Counted from the first letter of the stretch, positions 9,201 to 16,916 are shown. The stretch: DNA of 23,182 bases from Phaeoceros laevis (GCA_049999765.1 JBNGIQ010009303.1:78383-101564); one strand, 5' to 3'. Numbers and translations are program-made. The notes: a model not told the origin generated them from the sequence alone.

Positions 9201-11119
9201 CTGTCGATTTCCAAGAAATGATGCCCATGCTCGTCCTGTTGCAAGAGGGTCTGCTTCATTTCACCTTTCGATGATGCCCCATGATCCATTCCTCCTCCAA
9301 CATGAAGTTCTTCAGCACCCTTCCTCTTAGAAAGGTGTCCCCTTCCCATCGAGAACAGTGCTGACGGAAATCTGCTCGAAAGCTTTCCACCTGCTTCCAA
9401 ACCGAGTCTCCTTGAAGACGAAGAGGTCTCAAATTCCCCAGCCCTGCTATCACCATAGCCAGATCTAGTAACACCCTGAGACGACTTGGCCACCATCTTC
9501 CTGAGGGACAAGCCCATGCAACTGGAGGAGGACACCACCTTGCTGGAAACCCGAAGCCGGCGAGTAGGAGCAGAAGATGAGGAGTGCTGCCCACTGAAGA
9601 GTGGCCCCGAGCTGGGGGCACTGGTGTTGCCATGGCCGTAGAGCTGCTCCCTCAACTGTTCCTCTATCAAGAGGGAAGCAACGTCCGCACTTCCCCCCAT
9701 AAGCTTGCCGCCGCTGAAGCTCAGGGAACGATCACATCTCCCACTTAAGTCATCGTTCTTGACTGATGAAGCAGCTGAGCTCCGGTTGGATGCACTCAAC
9801 TCACCCTCGGCGATGTTAGATCCAGATCTGGAGTTAGGCTTCCTGCCAAACACCTTCATCACAGAATTGCCAGACACTGGCTGCTTGGCAGAGTGATGGA
9901 TCCCAAAAGAGACAGACAGATCTACATTTATGATCTCTGAAGAGTTCCTCCTACTGTGCCTCCCTTGGGATCCACCTGGAACAGCAGTTGCAAGGATGTG
10001 ATGAGCTGCTGCTTCTTCTTGGATCTTTGCACATCCCACCTGAGGCTCCTCCTCCTCCGGATCAAGGCCCTGGTCCTTGGTCTGAGCACCGCAGGGCGGT
10101 TCATCGGCCTCCTGACCCTCCAGGGGATGGGGACGGCCCAGGTGATGATGAGCAGCAGCAGCAACAGCGCTAGCCTTGGAGTCCTGTTGAGAAAAAGCGG
10201 TAGCAGGAAGCCGAGCTCCTTCCTCACTCTTGTGAGAGACCACAGTTGTATGTCTCCCTGGAGACGAGCCTACAAATGCTTTTTTTGGCGAGATGACAGG
10301 GAAGGGGATATCGATGGTTTTGAAGGACCGGTTGCCTGTGGGAGATTTGCTGGCCAGGGACAGCAGCCGGTTGGGGGAGAAGCAGAATCGGCTGTGCTGC
10401 TGATGATTCTGATGACTCAGGCTGCTGGAATAGGGAAGAACAATGGAGGAAGGTGAAGTAGACTGGCGAGCGTCGGCTGAGCGGGAAAATCGGCATGCTC
10501 CACCACTAGCACAGTCTCTGGCGTCCGGTGACTCCTCCACTGTGCTCAGGTATGAGTTACTGTGACAGGGAGATGAGATTAGAAAGCGCTGGTCCACCGA
10601 TGACTCGAATTCTTCTTCCGCTTTCAGGTCCTGGCCTAGGCCTTGGTGGCAGGGAGAGAGAGGGTAGACCGCATCGATGCGTGATTTGGTCTTGAAGCTG
10701 GACTGACGCTCCAGGACTGGCCTCGGTGATGACGATGGGACAACTGGATCGGTGACTGTTATCGGAAGAGGAGCGCTCCCGGCAATTGTAACAGTCGAGC
10801 TGTGGTCGGGTTTGTCAACCTGCCAGTGTTCCTCCTGCGAGATGGAGGCGGCTTGGGAGAAGGAGAAGTCCTGGGAGAAATCCTGGGAGGCCAAGCCGCT
10901 GTAGAATTGCTGGCTGTGGACCAAAGAGTCGCCTTCAGCAGAGAATCGTTGTTCCTCATCTTTGAGAGACGAGCTCGAGGAGGCCCGGGAGAACCTCGTA
11001 TGACAGCCCCGCTTGAGGAGGCCGCTGGTCCTCAGGCCCTGTTTCCTTGCCGCCTTCAAAAAACCGGTACCCCAGCCCTGAGGGGGCGAGGCGGTTTCCC
11101 TACTGTCCACGTCCATCAT
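6206..11119 (-). CDS. Giant OVATE family protein (OFP), 1637 residues, single exon
   Basis: The last 62 residues are an OVATE domain: FDPYQDFRTSMIAMI, then CELEELLQAYLTLN, then EYHHLIVAVFSEVWHQIF (about 1576-1632), introduced by ESVPVMKTT as in other family members. OFPs are plant-specific proteins that usually repress transcription, partner with TALE homeodomain and TRM proteins, and affect organ shape; that role is inferred here by family only. The other 1575 residues are Ser/Arg-rich with low-complexity and basic stretches but no other domain I recognise. Typical angiosperm OFPs are roughly 200-400 residues. The frame stays open for 4.9 kb with no intron. The start is the first of two adjacent ATGs (11117-11119, then 11114-11116), just after a strong splice-acceptor-like sequence, so a leader intron is likely. 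It is convergent with the bHLH gene and shares its strand with the fasciclin gene. Confidence 0.87.
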   Translation of the reverse strand: MMDVDSRETASPPQGWGTGFLKAARKQGLRTSGLLKRGCHTRFSRASSSSSLKDEEQRFSAEGDSLVHSQQFYSGLASQDFSQDFSFSQAASISQEEHWQVDKPDHSSTVTIAGSAPLPITVTDPVVPSSSPRPVLERQSSFKTKSRIDAVYPLSPCHQGLGQDLKAEEEFESSVDQRFLISSPCHSNSYLSTVEESPDARDCASGGACRFSRSADARQSTSPSSIVLPYSSSLSHQNHQQHSRFCFSPNRLLSLASKSPTGNRSFKTIDIPFPVISPKKAFVGSSPGRHTTVVSHKSEEGARLPATAFSQQDSKASAVAAAAHHHLGRPHPLEGQEADEPPCGAQTKDQGLDPEEEEPQVGCAKIQEEAAAHHILATAVPGGSQGRHSRRNSSEIINVDLSVSFGIHHSAKQPVSGNSVMKVFGRKPNSRSGSNIAEGELSASNRSSAASSVKNDDLSGRCDRSLSFSGGKLMGGSADVASLLIEEQLREQLYGHGNTSAPSSGPLFSGQHSSSSAPTRRLRVSSKVVSSSSCMGLSLRKMVAKSSQGVTRSGYGDSRAGEFETSSSSRRLGLEAGGKLSSRFPSALFSMGRGHLSKRKGAEELHVGGGMDHGASSKGEMKQTLLQQDEHGHHFLEIDRDILSRSSSQRYGSGESKSRSRGSAGSNWKLDSIGNFLDEEPIRAENVKHSKRWVDLDVEQIKSEIFTARSTRTSPKPMRSRSVDHQKRGERYDSIWGKESGSWDAAASAAKRAHDAASKAASVPVKNADVLLNDAVGRAFGNGMSRSGAAFTSELLDELHSDVMKPLHGRSRAQSVSQTPRSLSLDRSARSTHGRPSPVFSLKDEPRTPAAASIHLDLDDLLQENPRFKLPQQANNVKDRVAFDADHRDQPLFIPSTASAAPVVSSSGCSPKSLASRFMPNSSTVTGDPAASAIKKLPLSNLAPAAATAGSERVRQPETTIRDMSGYTSGSRTSSSVDVSIHHASSEHIISEKHQLRHQNMLGAGRGRPPPRRSSTSSTSVPPATALPISDKLHSSSSTSENSSLFTSFEVDNAVSAKKNFLSDYVFSGFRGKASRPDPPPLGAAADRIGVTGADANRGLALGVEVQKHISEASSGPADVYTPIPEQRVNEEALDEEEKVIQETTTKPKPPLAAGEDSPIKLPSLLSPSLQERLEQFLSVQLHLSETGRELVKVLKSKTGGEEESCLAPDDKVEVPTTVGEGNNLACKDPALVEEEEDKCVSVEANAKIFSKVDRSTRDFSESPNEQLNCYLEKQVKGTPQKFNILSNCSTDFEDLESGEGGGVVQQGDDKGDVPEPAKLKDIQGVDEKVPAASLKAGTGGAQKKQQQQPTHKRRCSRDSCSGAESSEFSDRARSSSPGRSAWSRNTHHEGPVPRSKSARYVGQQHKRESLTPKLAPSHQRTRRSRGTRDSDYYNTYLDLSSSGASTPRVDSWHRNSSSAPLRGKENSRHLKQSPSSKKSLGPGAAGGNKGSSRGSSPSPPAERRSHVVGRDRGARHPAYATKQTSSSRKKPSSKDKVVSEEDMMMAEQQQQLVDLPSSIQTHKVRESVPVMKTTFDPYQDFRTSMIAMIVEKGITEPCELEELLQAYLTLNAVEYHHLIVAVFSEVWHQIFDDVSG

Positions 11120-12040
11120 GCTGCAAAGAAAGCTCCTTCAGCAAGGTAGACCTTGAAGATTGCAAAATTCTGGACCTCACTTCACGCGCATTGTCAAGCA
11201 ACGTTAACCTAACAATGAAGACGAAGCTTTGAAAGAGGAAGCTTTAGCCTTAACGGCGCCGACAAAAAGATGGAGTCCTGAAGAATCTTGAGAGACTGAA
11301 GATGCAATCTAGCAAGCTTCTGACCACTACGGCTTGGAGTCTGCAATGAAGCTCATCAGGATTCCAGGTCTAAGCAACCTACGAATTGTCAGAGAGAGAC
11401 CTGGAGACTCTACGACGCACACATTTATGATGTCCGGAGAGAAGCAACAACACAAGGTGCTCAAAACCACCGTCTGGACAAGAAATGAAGCATGAAAAAG
11501 AAGCTGCTTCCTGGAGAAGCAAACAATCACTCCAATTGCAAGCGACTGACATTTGGACTTGCGGCAGTCCAGAATAGCTTTCAAGAGGGACAAGGAACCT
11601 TCAGGACTGTCAAATTACTGATCAATGAGCGGCAACTGAGCCTGCTGCGCCAGTGACCTGTCTGTAAAGACTTTCGAGAGCGAGAATTAATTCCGCTGGT
11701 GACTCGTCCCTCATCGCCGGTGAGAGGCAGCCTCACTCACTATTGCACAAGTATCAACGAGTCGCAGCAAGCATGATCGACCTTCCTCTCTTCCACGCTC
11801 AGAATTGGCCCTAAAAAGCAAAGGCAGCGCACACTCGGACAACGAATCCTTGTGTTGCGGCACGAGGGAGCGTAATGACTGCAGGAGCATGCAGGTTCGT
11901 GCAATGTGTTCCAGAGGTCTACACTGATGAACGAGATGGCCCGCTACAGGCCGAGGATTCGTGCAGCCGACTCACGGGACCGCTGCCCGAAGGTCAGGTC
12001 TAAAGCAAGCTAAAATTAGGACTCGGTGGAGAGCAAGGTT

Positions 12041-12054
12041 TGGCACGCGTGCCA
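12041..12054. repeat. 14-bp perfect palindrome with ACGCGT core
   Basis: TGGCACGCGTGCCA is identical to its own reverse complement. The core contains CGCG flanked by A and T, resembling the CGCG box bound by plant CAMTA factors. It lies about 920 bp upstream of the OVATE start codon. Binding is not demonstrated. Confidence 0.7.
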
Positions 12055-12093
12055 TGTGGCGTTCGACAGGGCGACAGGGCTTCGGCATCTGCG

Positions 12094-12116
12094 ACCGCGC
12101 GGACCGGCCGCGCGGT
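12094..12116. repeat. Inverted repeat, 9-bp GC-rich arms, 5-nt spacer
   Basis: Arms ACCGCGCGG (12094-12102) and CCGCGCGGT (12108-12116) are perfect reverse complements around a 5-base spacer. Each arm has a CGCG box. It lies 40 bp from the 14-bp palindrome. Confidence 0.7.
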
Positions 12117-12244
12117 TGCAGAAATGCTCCATATGTATCATCACGTCATAATCAGGAGTGAAGGTATCTTTTTTGTCTCGCTTGGGCTTTAGATCATGTC
12201 TTACTTTTGTAGTTGTAGTTCTTCCTTCCGCCTGTCATGCCATT

Positions 12245-12283
12245 ACTATCTCTGCTTTGCTTGTTGTGTAAAGCAGAGATAGT
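12245..12283. repeat. Inverted repeat, 14-bp perfect arms, 11-nt loop
   Basis: ACTATCTCTGCTTT (12245-12258) and AAAGCAGAGATAGT (12270-12283) pair perfectly over 14 bp, leaving an 11-nt loop. It would form a stable hairpin in either transcript. It is too short for a typical plant miRNA precursor and has no T-run, so its role is unknown. Confidence 0.75.
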
Positions 12284-12286
12284 TAG

Positions 12287-12309
12287 CAACGTGCAAGGCA
12301 GGCACGTTG
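12287..12309. repeat. Inverted repeat, 8-bp perfect arms, 7-nt spacer
   Basis: CAACGTGC (12287-12294) and GCACGTTG (12302-12309) are exact reverse complements, starting three bases after the preceding 14-bp hairpin. Each arm carries an ACGT core of the kind bound by bZIP/bHLH factors. Confidence 0.6.
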
Positions 12310-13032
12310 GTGTGTCTCATGTGCTCCTAGCACCTTGTGCCTCCATATTCTTCAGCCGAAGACTTTGGGCTCCTGATGTCAAACCGGCGCAGAATCTCAC
12401 TTGGGAGGGGACATGTGGCGGCCAAGGAGGCCAGGCGGCCGGCTAGCTGCCAAGTGGAAGCAAAAAGACGTCTCCACTCCCCGCCTGGTTTCACGCACCA
12501 TTTTCCGCACGGTTTCGCGTCTCTTGTAAAAGACTTACACAACGTCCAAGAGCTTCTGTCAAAAATAGACAAAATAGACTACTGTGGGTCCTATTTGCTT
12601 CCTCATCCGTAGTTCACCACATTCCCGGGCCTGACTAGAAGACAAGCGAGTGTTTCATCTCCATACAGTACTGGCAGGGATGTGATCAATAACGTTCAGC
12701 AAGTTTACCGGAACTGCATATTCATCCACAGTGGCAGCTAACATAAGAAAAAACTGTGATTGTCTACTACAGTCACTGCTGAATGATGGCATCCATCCAA
12801 ATCAAAACTGGCTCCAGGCAGTCTATCCTATCCTAGCCTACCCTGGCTGCCGCCTCTCTCTTCTGAAACTGTCTACAAACCTCTTCTTCCTTCTTCTACA
12901 GATCCAAACAAGCCACTACATAGTAAAGAAAGGCCTGCCTAAAGATAGCTTAACTAGAACTACACAAAAAGTTTCTTCAACTCCAGAAGAGTCTGCACCT
13001 CATGCATGATGCTCAAGGTTGATGTCAAGCTA

Positions 13033-14463
13033 CTACAAGAAGAAGAGCCAGCTGGTGGCGCAGACAAAGGAGGAGACCACCATAGCAGCAACCACACTGA
13101 AATGCCCCGCTGCTGCACTCTGTTCAGCCTCGGAAGGACCACTGCTTGCCCCTCCCCTGGAAGGTCCCGAGTGAGGCCCAGGCCCAGCAGCAGCAGAGTG
13201 GTGAGGGGCAGAGCTGGGGGAGGTCTTGGGAGACGACGCTGGAGGAGTGCTAGGGGCAGTAGCAGCTTCAGCAGCAGGGCTAGGACTGGGACTAAGACTC
13301 GGAGGAGGGGGAGGAGGAAAGGAGGCAGGAGCAGGGACAGGGGCGGAGGTGTCCGGGAGGGCAGGAACCGGTGCTACGGCTACGGAGGGAGGCGCAGCTG
13401 AAGCAGTGTCCGGTGCGGCAGCGGGAGCGGAAGGGAAAGAGGCGAAGATCTCCTTGGGCAAGAGCACATTGTCCACGGAGAAGATGGCCGCCGGGTAGTC
13501 CTGGTACACAGCGCGGTCCCCTAGCCCGGCGCTGACGATGCCAGTGCCGATGAAGACCTTGCCGTTGGAGGAGGTGGGGGAGACGGAGAGGAGGTAGTCG
13601 GCCTGTGCAGGGGAGGAGGTGGCGAGAGTGGTGAGGACTGTGGTGGAGGAGATGAGCTTGAAGTAGTCCAGGGGGTAGTAGGCAGGCAGGGCGTGGTACT
13701 TGAGCAAAGCAGTCTTCTGGTCCGCGCTCAGCCTGTCAATCTGCGCGGGAGTGAAGGTCCTGGAGAAGACAGTGTCGTTGGGAAGCAGCAGAGTGAGGCC
13801 GGAAGAGGAGATCTTGCTCTGAAGCTCCTGGTCGAGGTGGGAGGCCTGCAACAGAGACACAACGGTGTTGAAGGAGCCCGCCCGGACCAGGACGTCGGTG
13901 AGGTTGACGGAGGAGGAGTCGAGGCCCTCTGAGAGGCCCGGGGGCAGCAACACCTCCGACACGTCGAACACGCTTAGGTTGTAGGGATTGGCGCTGATGG
14001 AGGCCTGGATGCGCGCCGTCTTGGGGGCCTGCTGCCCGCGCTGCCCTACACTGACGCTGCCGTCCGCCTCCAGGGCCACGTCCACGATACCGCCATCGCC
14101 CGCCGCGCGGCCTGTGGTCTGGTAGAGCGTGGTGACTGTGGTGGCGGCGGCGGAGCTGGAGTGGAGCTGCGCGTTGTCGAAGTACTGCAGCAGGACGTGG
14201 TAGCGCAGGATGTCGGCAACCGCGCTCACGGGGTGCTGCTGCACCACGGGGAGCAGGAGCTTGTTGCTGGGAGCCAGCACCGTGATGGAGGAGCGGCTGT
14301 CGATCTCGTACGCCACCCCCGTCTTCACCAGGTAGAAGGCCAGGACCGAGTAGTCGGGGTGCCCGACCAGCACCTGGGTGATGTTGTGGGGTGCCGCCCA
14401 CGCGGTGGCGATGGCTGACAAGAAGAAGAGCGCAGCCCCGACGAGCTGCAACACCAGCCTCAT
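13033..14463 (-). CDS. Fasciclin-like arabinogalactan protein, two FAS1 domains, GPI-anchored
   Basis: A 476-residue cell-surface glycoprotein of the FLA family, implicated by family in wall structure and adhesion. In order: signal peptide (1 to about 23, ending ATAWA), first FAS1 domain (about 25-174, with SSITVLAPSN and ILRYHVLLQYFD), second FAS1 domain (about 185-336, with LTLLLPNDTVF and LLKYHALPAYY), a Pro/Ala/Ser AGP-type region (about 345-435, Ala-Pro and Ser-Pro pairs for hydroxyproline O-glycosylation, plus a six-Pro run), and a C-terminal hydrophobic tail (about 455-476) after small residues, as in a GPI-anchor signal. N-glycosylation sequons are present (NIT, NLS, NLT, NDT). The architecture resembles the two-FAS1 FLA group. 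A single exon is normal for many FLAs. The start is the only ATG placing a signal peptide at the N-terminus; length is typical. Which FLA subgroup is not resolvable here. Confidence 0.93.
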   Translation of the reverse strand: MRLVLQLVGAALFFLSAIATAWAAPHNITQVLVGHPDYSVLAFYLVKTGVAYEIDSRSSITVLAPSNKLLLPVVQQHPVSAVADILRYHVLLQYFDNAQLHSSSAAATTVTTLYQTTGRAAGDGGIVDVALEADGSVSVGQRGQQAPKTARIQASISANPYNLSVFDVSEVLLPPGLSEGLDSSSVNLTDVLVRAGSFNTVVSLLQASHLDQELQSKISSSGLTLLLPNDTVFSRTFTPAQIDRLSADQKTALLKYHALPAYYPLDYFKLISSTTVLTTLATSSPAQADYLLSVSPTSSNGKVFIGTGIVSAGLGDRAVYQDYPAAIFSVDNVLLPKEIFASFPSAPAAAPDTASAAPPSVAVAPVPALPDTSAPVPAPASFPPPPPPSLSPSPSPAAEAATAPSTPPASSPKTSPSSAPHHSAAAGPGPHSGPSRGGASSGPSEAEQSAAAGHFSVVAAMVVSSFVCATSWLFFL

Positions 14464-15480
14464 CTTGATGATTGCCTGCTTGCCTGCTTGCCTCCTTGCT
14501 GCTCTTGGAAATCTGCAGCAACAAGTTTGCCCAACCTTTAAAGATTGTCATGAAGCTGTACTGACAATGACAATGCTGCTTGCAAGCTTCAAATGGCAAT
14601 GATGCGCTGCGTTCAAAGAACAAATTGAACAGCATTTGAGGACCCTGAACGAGCTGACAGGCTCAGGAATCCAAGAAAGTCTCAAAAATGTTGAGAGCAA
14701 ATCTTGATCCTCGTACTCAATCAACTAGCTACCTGGTTGATTAGAGTAACACCAAAGCACAGCTCGCGAAGGGAACAGCAGGAGAAGATGGATACATAGC
14801 AGTCTTGGACAAGATGCATTCTTAATGAGCGTGCACTGATCAACCACACCAATCTTGAGCTTCTGCTTTGCAATTTCTCCGAAATGCCCAGCCACCCACC
14901 CGCCAGGCAACCTTTGAAATCCTCTCACAGGGTAGGGTTGCAGGAAAGAAAGAAACCCAGTCCTCAAGAAGAGGCTCAAAATGCAGCACTCGCTGCGATA
15001 TCTTGAAAGCTTGCTAGAGACCCACCAAAACTGAGCAGAGGAGACCGGTTTCTACACCGCAGGTTCCCCTTCGCCGAAAAGGGGCAACAGCACGGCCCAA
15101 GAGAACGCAATTCAGGACAAACAGAGCTAAAAAGAAGCGGGACATACTCACATGAAATGCTGCTGCTGGCAAAGCTAGTCCAAGAAGCGGATGAAACCAG
15201 GGCCAATTGCTCAATTGCAAACGACGAAATTGCCCGCTCCCCAACCGAAATTCTCAGCTGCAAACAGGAAGCAATCGATGGCGGCAGCGAGGGAAAATAC
15301 CAAGACTGTCGACAGCGGCGGCTAGGCTAGCGCTGGGGTACAGACACAGAGGGGGAGGAGGCGACTGCAGGGCGGAGCGAGCATGAACCGAATGAGTGAG
15401 GGCGGCAGGGGGAAGGCCAAACATGAGGGCGGGAAATGATGACAACGGTCATTTCCAGCCCACCGACCGGTCGCAGGAAC
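14464..15480 (-). other. Leader and promoter-proximal region of the fasciclin gene
   Basis: No coding gene is seen. On the minus strand a good donor (CAT then GTGAGTATG, GT at 15151-15150) and a good acceptor (TTGTTGCTGCAG, AG at 14514-14513) could bound a 639-nt leader intron ending about 50 nt before the ATG. A short imperfect stem (14715-14747, AATCAAC/GTTGATT core) lies inside. The intron is a prediction only. Confidence 0.4.
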
Positions 15481-15487
15481 CGGGACC

Positions 15488-15558
15488 TGACGTCATAATA
15501 AGGTCGCGGTTTCTTGGTTCATGCATGGCGATCGGGGGAATTTGGTGTGGCATGCATG
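15488..15558. promoter_or_regulatory. TGACGTCA palindrome with two CATGCATG (RY) elements
   Basis: A perfect TGACGTCA bZIP site at 15488-15495 is followed by CATGCATG at 15520-15527 and again at 15551-15558, then a GTACATGTAC palindrome at 15561-15570. RY elements are the known target of ABI3/FUS3-type B3 factors, and bZIP sites often accompany them in ABA/desiccation-responsive promoters. It lies about 1.05 kb upstream of the fasciclin gene start codon. Function is inferred from motif identity. Confidence 0.4.
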
Positions 15559-15570
15559 TAGTACATGTAC

Positions 15571-16029
15571 AAAGATCGTAAGTCATTCCCAGCTAAGCTA
15601 GATACAGAGTACAGTGTGTATGGTAAATGCATGCAGAGCTGGCCAATTGATGGCGCTCCCAATTCCCCTCCCCATGCTCCACCTGGGTGGCGTCTGACTC
15701 AAAAACCACGTACCCCTGCCCGCCGCATCAATGACGGCATTCATGGATGATGTGGACGCGCAACCCCATACTTCCGCTTCACCATGAATGCCGGCTCATG
15801 ACTCATGTACGCTTGGCGGTGTCTCTTTTTTGGCATTTTTCTACGAACTGACCGTTTTTGTGAACCGGAACGTCTAAACGCTAGAAGACTAAACGGCAAC
15901 ACTATGCCCGCAATCTCTAAATTTGCCCGTTGAATTTAAAACGTTTCAAACCATAAACTACCTAAAGGAGAGCATAAAATAAAGGTCACCTCTTCAAACT
16001 TCAAACCTGTTCAAACTTCACAGCCCACT
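15571..16029. other. Intergenic stretch without a recognisable gene
   Basis: Apart from the inverted repeat at 15735-15793 I see nothing functional. A TTCAAAC motif recurs several times between about 15985 and 16018. No ORF resembles a known family. Confidence 0.5.
15735..15793. repeat. Inverted repeat, 12-bp arms, 35-nt spacer
   Basis: CGGCATTCATGG (15735-15746) and CCATGAATGCCG (15782-15793) are perfect reverse complements. The spacer is 35 nt. I see no flanking target duplication, so it is not clearly a transposon. It lies in the intergenic space between the fasciclin gene and the tRNA. Confidence 0.65.
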
Positions 16030-16106
16030 TGTAAAGGGCATGATTCGAACCTTTGCATGTCGATCTCCAAATCAACGCCATTAGAGGCCATGCTGAAAGA
16101 GCTTAA
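16030..16106 (-). pseudogene. Decayed tRNA-like sequence with intact B box
   Basis: The minus strand carries GGTTCGAATC (16042-16051), a near-perfect pol III B box. Upstream comes ATGGCCTCTAATGGCG, with a GCC/GGC D-stem-like pair, then a five-pair anticodon-like stem GTTGA/TCGAC. The loop is eight instead of seven bases, the T-stem does not pair, and no acceptor stem forms. It looks like a Ser/Arg-type tRNA remnant or the head of a tRNA-derived SINE. It lies about 75 bp from the intact tRNA-Asp. Confidence 0.35.
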
Positions 16107-16146
16107 AGTATTATCTAATGGAGTAAATGGAAAGCATAAGGTCCCT

Positions 16147-16151
16147 AAAAA
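16147..16151 (-). terminator. Pol III T-run terminator after tRNA-Asp
   Basis: AAAAA on the plus strand gives a T5 run on the minus strand, 28 nt past the tRNA 3' end. A small stem (TCACTT/AAGTGA, 16155-16168) lies between. It is the first run of four or more T downstream, so it is the likely pol III stop. Confidence 0.6.
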
Positions 16152-16179
16152 GAATCACTTTTAAGTGAGGAGTACTATA

Positions 16180-16251
16180 CGCCGTTGCCGGGGATCGAAC
16201 CCGGGTCACCCGCGTGACAGGCGGGAATACTTACCACTATACTACAACGAC
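16180..16251 (-). tRNA. tRNA-Asp(GTC)
   Basis: A 72-nt intact cloverleaf on the minus strand. The seven-pair acceptor stem is GTCGTTG with CAACGGC (one G-U), the discriminator is G, the anticodon loop CTGTCAC gives GTC (anticodon at 16216-16218) on a CCCGC/GCGGG stem, and the T arm is CCGGG-TTCGATC-CCCGG. The internal B box GGTTCGATCCC is perfect (16191-16201). Upstream CAACAAA (16252-16258) matches the CAA initiation motif usual before plant nuclear tRNA genes. There is no intron and no encoded CCA, as expected for a nuclear gene. Confidence 0.97.
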
Positions 16252-16916
16252 TTTGTTGAATCAATTGAGGTCGGGTAATTTAACACCAGTAAACTTTAAG
16301 AGTCTCTTGTGCGCTTGATTCAGTCGATACACCTTACAGAACACATGCTTCTTGCACCGCACAACCACAAGTGTAGCGTGAATAACTTAAAATGTTCTCA
16401 TAGAGGCACCCATGCCCACGGTGCGACAATCTGCCCAGACTCGAGAGCTTTCAAGTGTCACATATCTTGGAGAACCGCCCCCGCTTGCGTGCCGTATATC
16501 ACTCGCATCCAGCTGGCCTTGGCGGCTGGTGTGTTTGGGCTGAGAATGTCAGTGCCATGACTCTCAAATAAGCGCAACGGCCCTGATCACCCTACAGCCG
16601 ATCTTGTCACTGATGTTGCATCTGCCACCTCGTAGACACCGCAAGCTTTACATCACCACACCGGTAAGTAAAACGTGCTCATGAATGTAAATACCATGAC
16701 ACTCTAAGCAAGCCCCAAGGAGTTGAGACGAGAAGCTCACAAAATTTTCTCAACCCGTAACTCGGCCCGCGCAAGTCACACTAGCGCCGCAACTTTCTCC
16801 GTGCTGCACGTGCAGCTGCTTGTGGAGGGATGTATACCTTGTAGCTTACCTACAAAACAGTGTAAACAAAACTTCAGCTCAACCACTGAAAGGGCAACAA
16901 AAGTTGCATCCTAAAA
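16252..16916. other. Intergenic, likely 3' flank of the Topors-like gene
   Basis: No protein gene or RNA is recognised in this 665-bp stretch. Part should be the 3' UTR of the minus-strand E3 ligase gene. I did not find a canonical AATAAA on the minus strand. Confidence 0.5.

Larger units (their letters stand above)
11120..13032. other. Intergenic: OVATE upstream region and fasciclin-gene 3' flank
   Basis: No protein gene is visible in this 1.9 kb. 11120-11640 is purine-rich on the plus strand and probably OVATE 5' leader. On the minus strand a pyrimidine-rich TTTCTTTGCAG ends at 11121, one base before the ATG-ATG pair, so a leader intron acceptor is likely. Candidate donors reading GTGAGT on the minus strand lie at about 11733-11738 and 11970-11975. 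12000-12320 holds an inverted-repeat cluster. A TGACG-type bZIP motif sits near 12144-12149. 12320-13032 should include the fasciclin-gene 3' UTR, with no canonical poly(A) signal seen. Confidence 0.5.

Noticed and set aside
6206-11119. Reading the long Ser-rich minus-strand protein as a LONGIFOLIA/TRM protein
   Set aside because: Length and composition suggested it, but no TRM N-terminal motif was seen, and the C-terminus matches the OVATE domain closely.
12245-12309. CRISPR-like or miRNA precursor structure
   Set aside because: There are only two unlike hairpins, with no repeated spacer pattern, and the arms are too short for a plant miRNA duplex in a typical precursor.
13736-14635. 299-residue frame overlapping the fasciclin gene on the same strand
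   Set aside because: It is a shifted frame of a GC-rich gene with biased Arg/Gly/Pro content and no domain, while the other frame has a signal peptide, FAS1 domains and a GPI tail.
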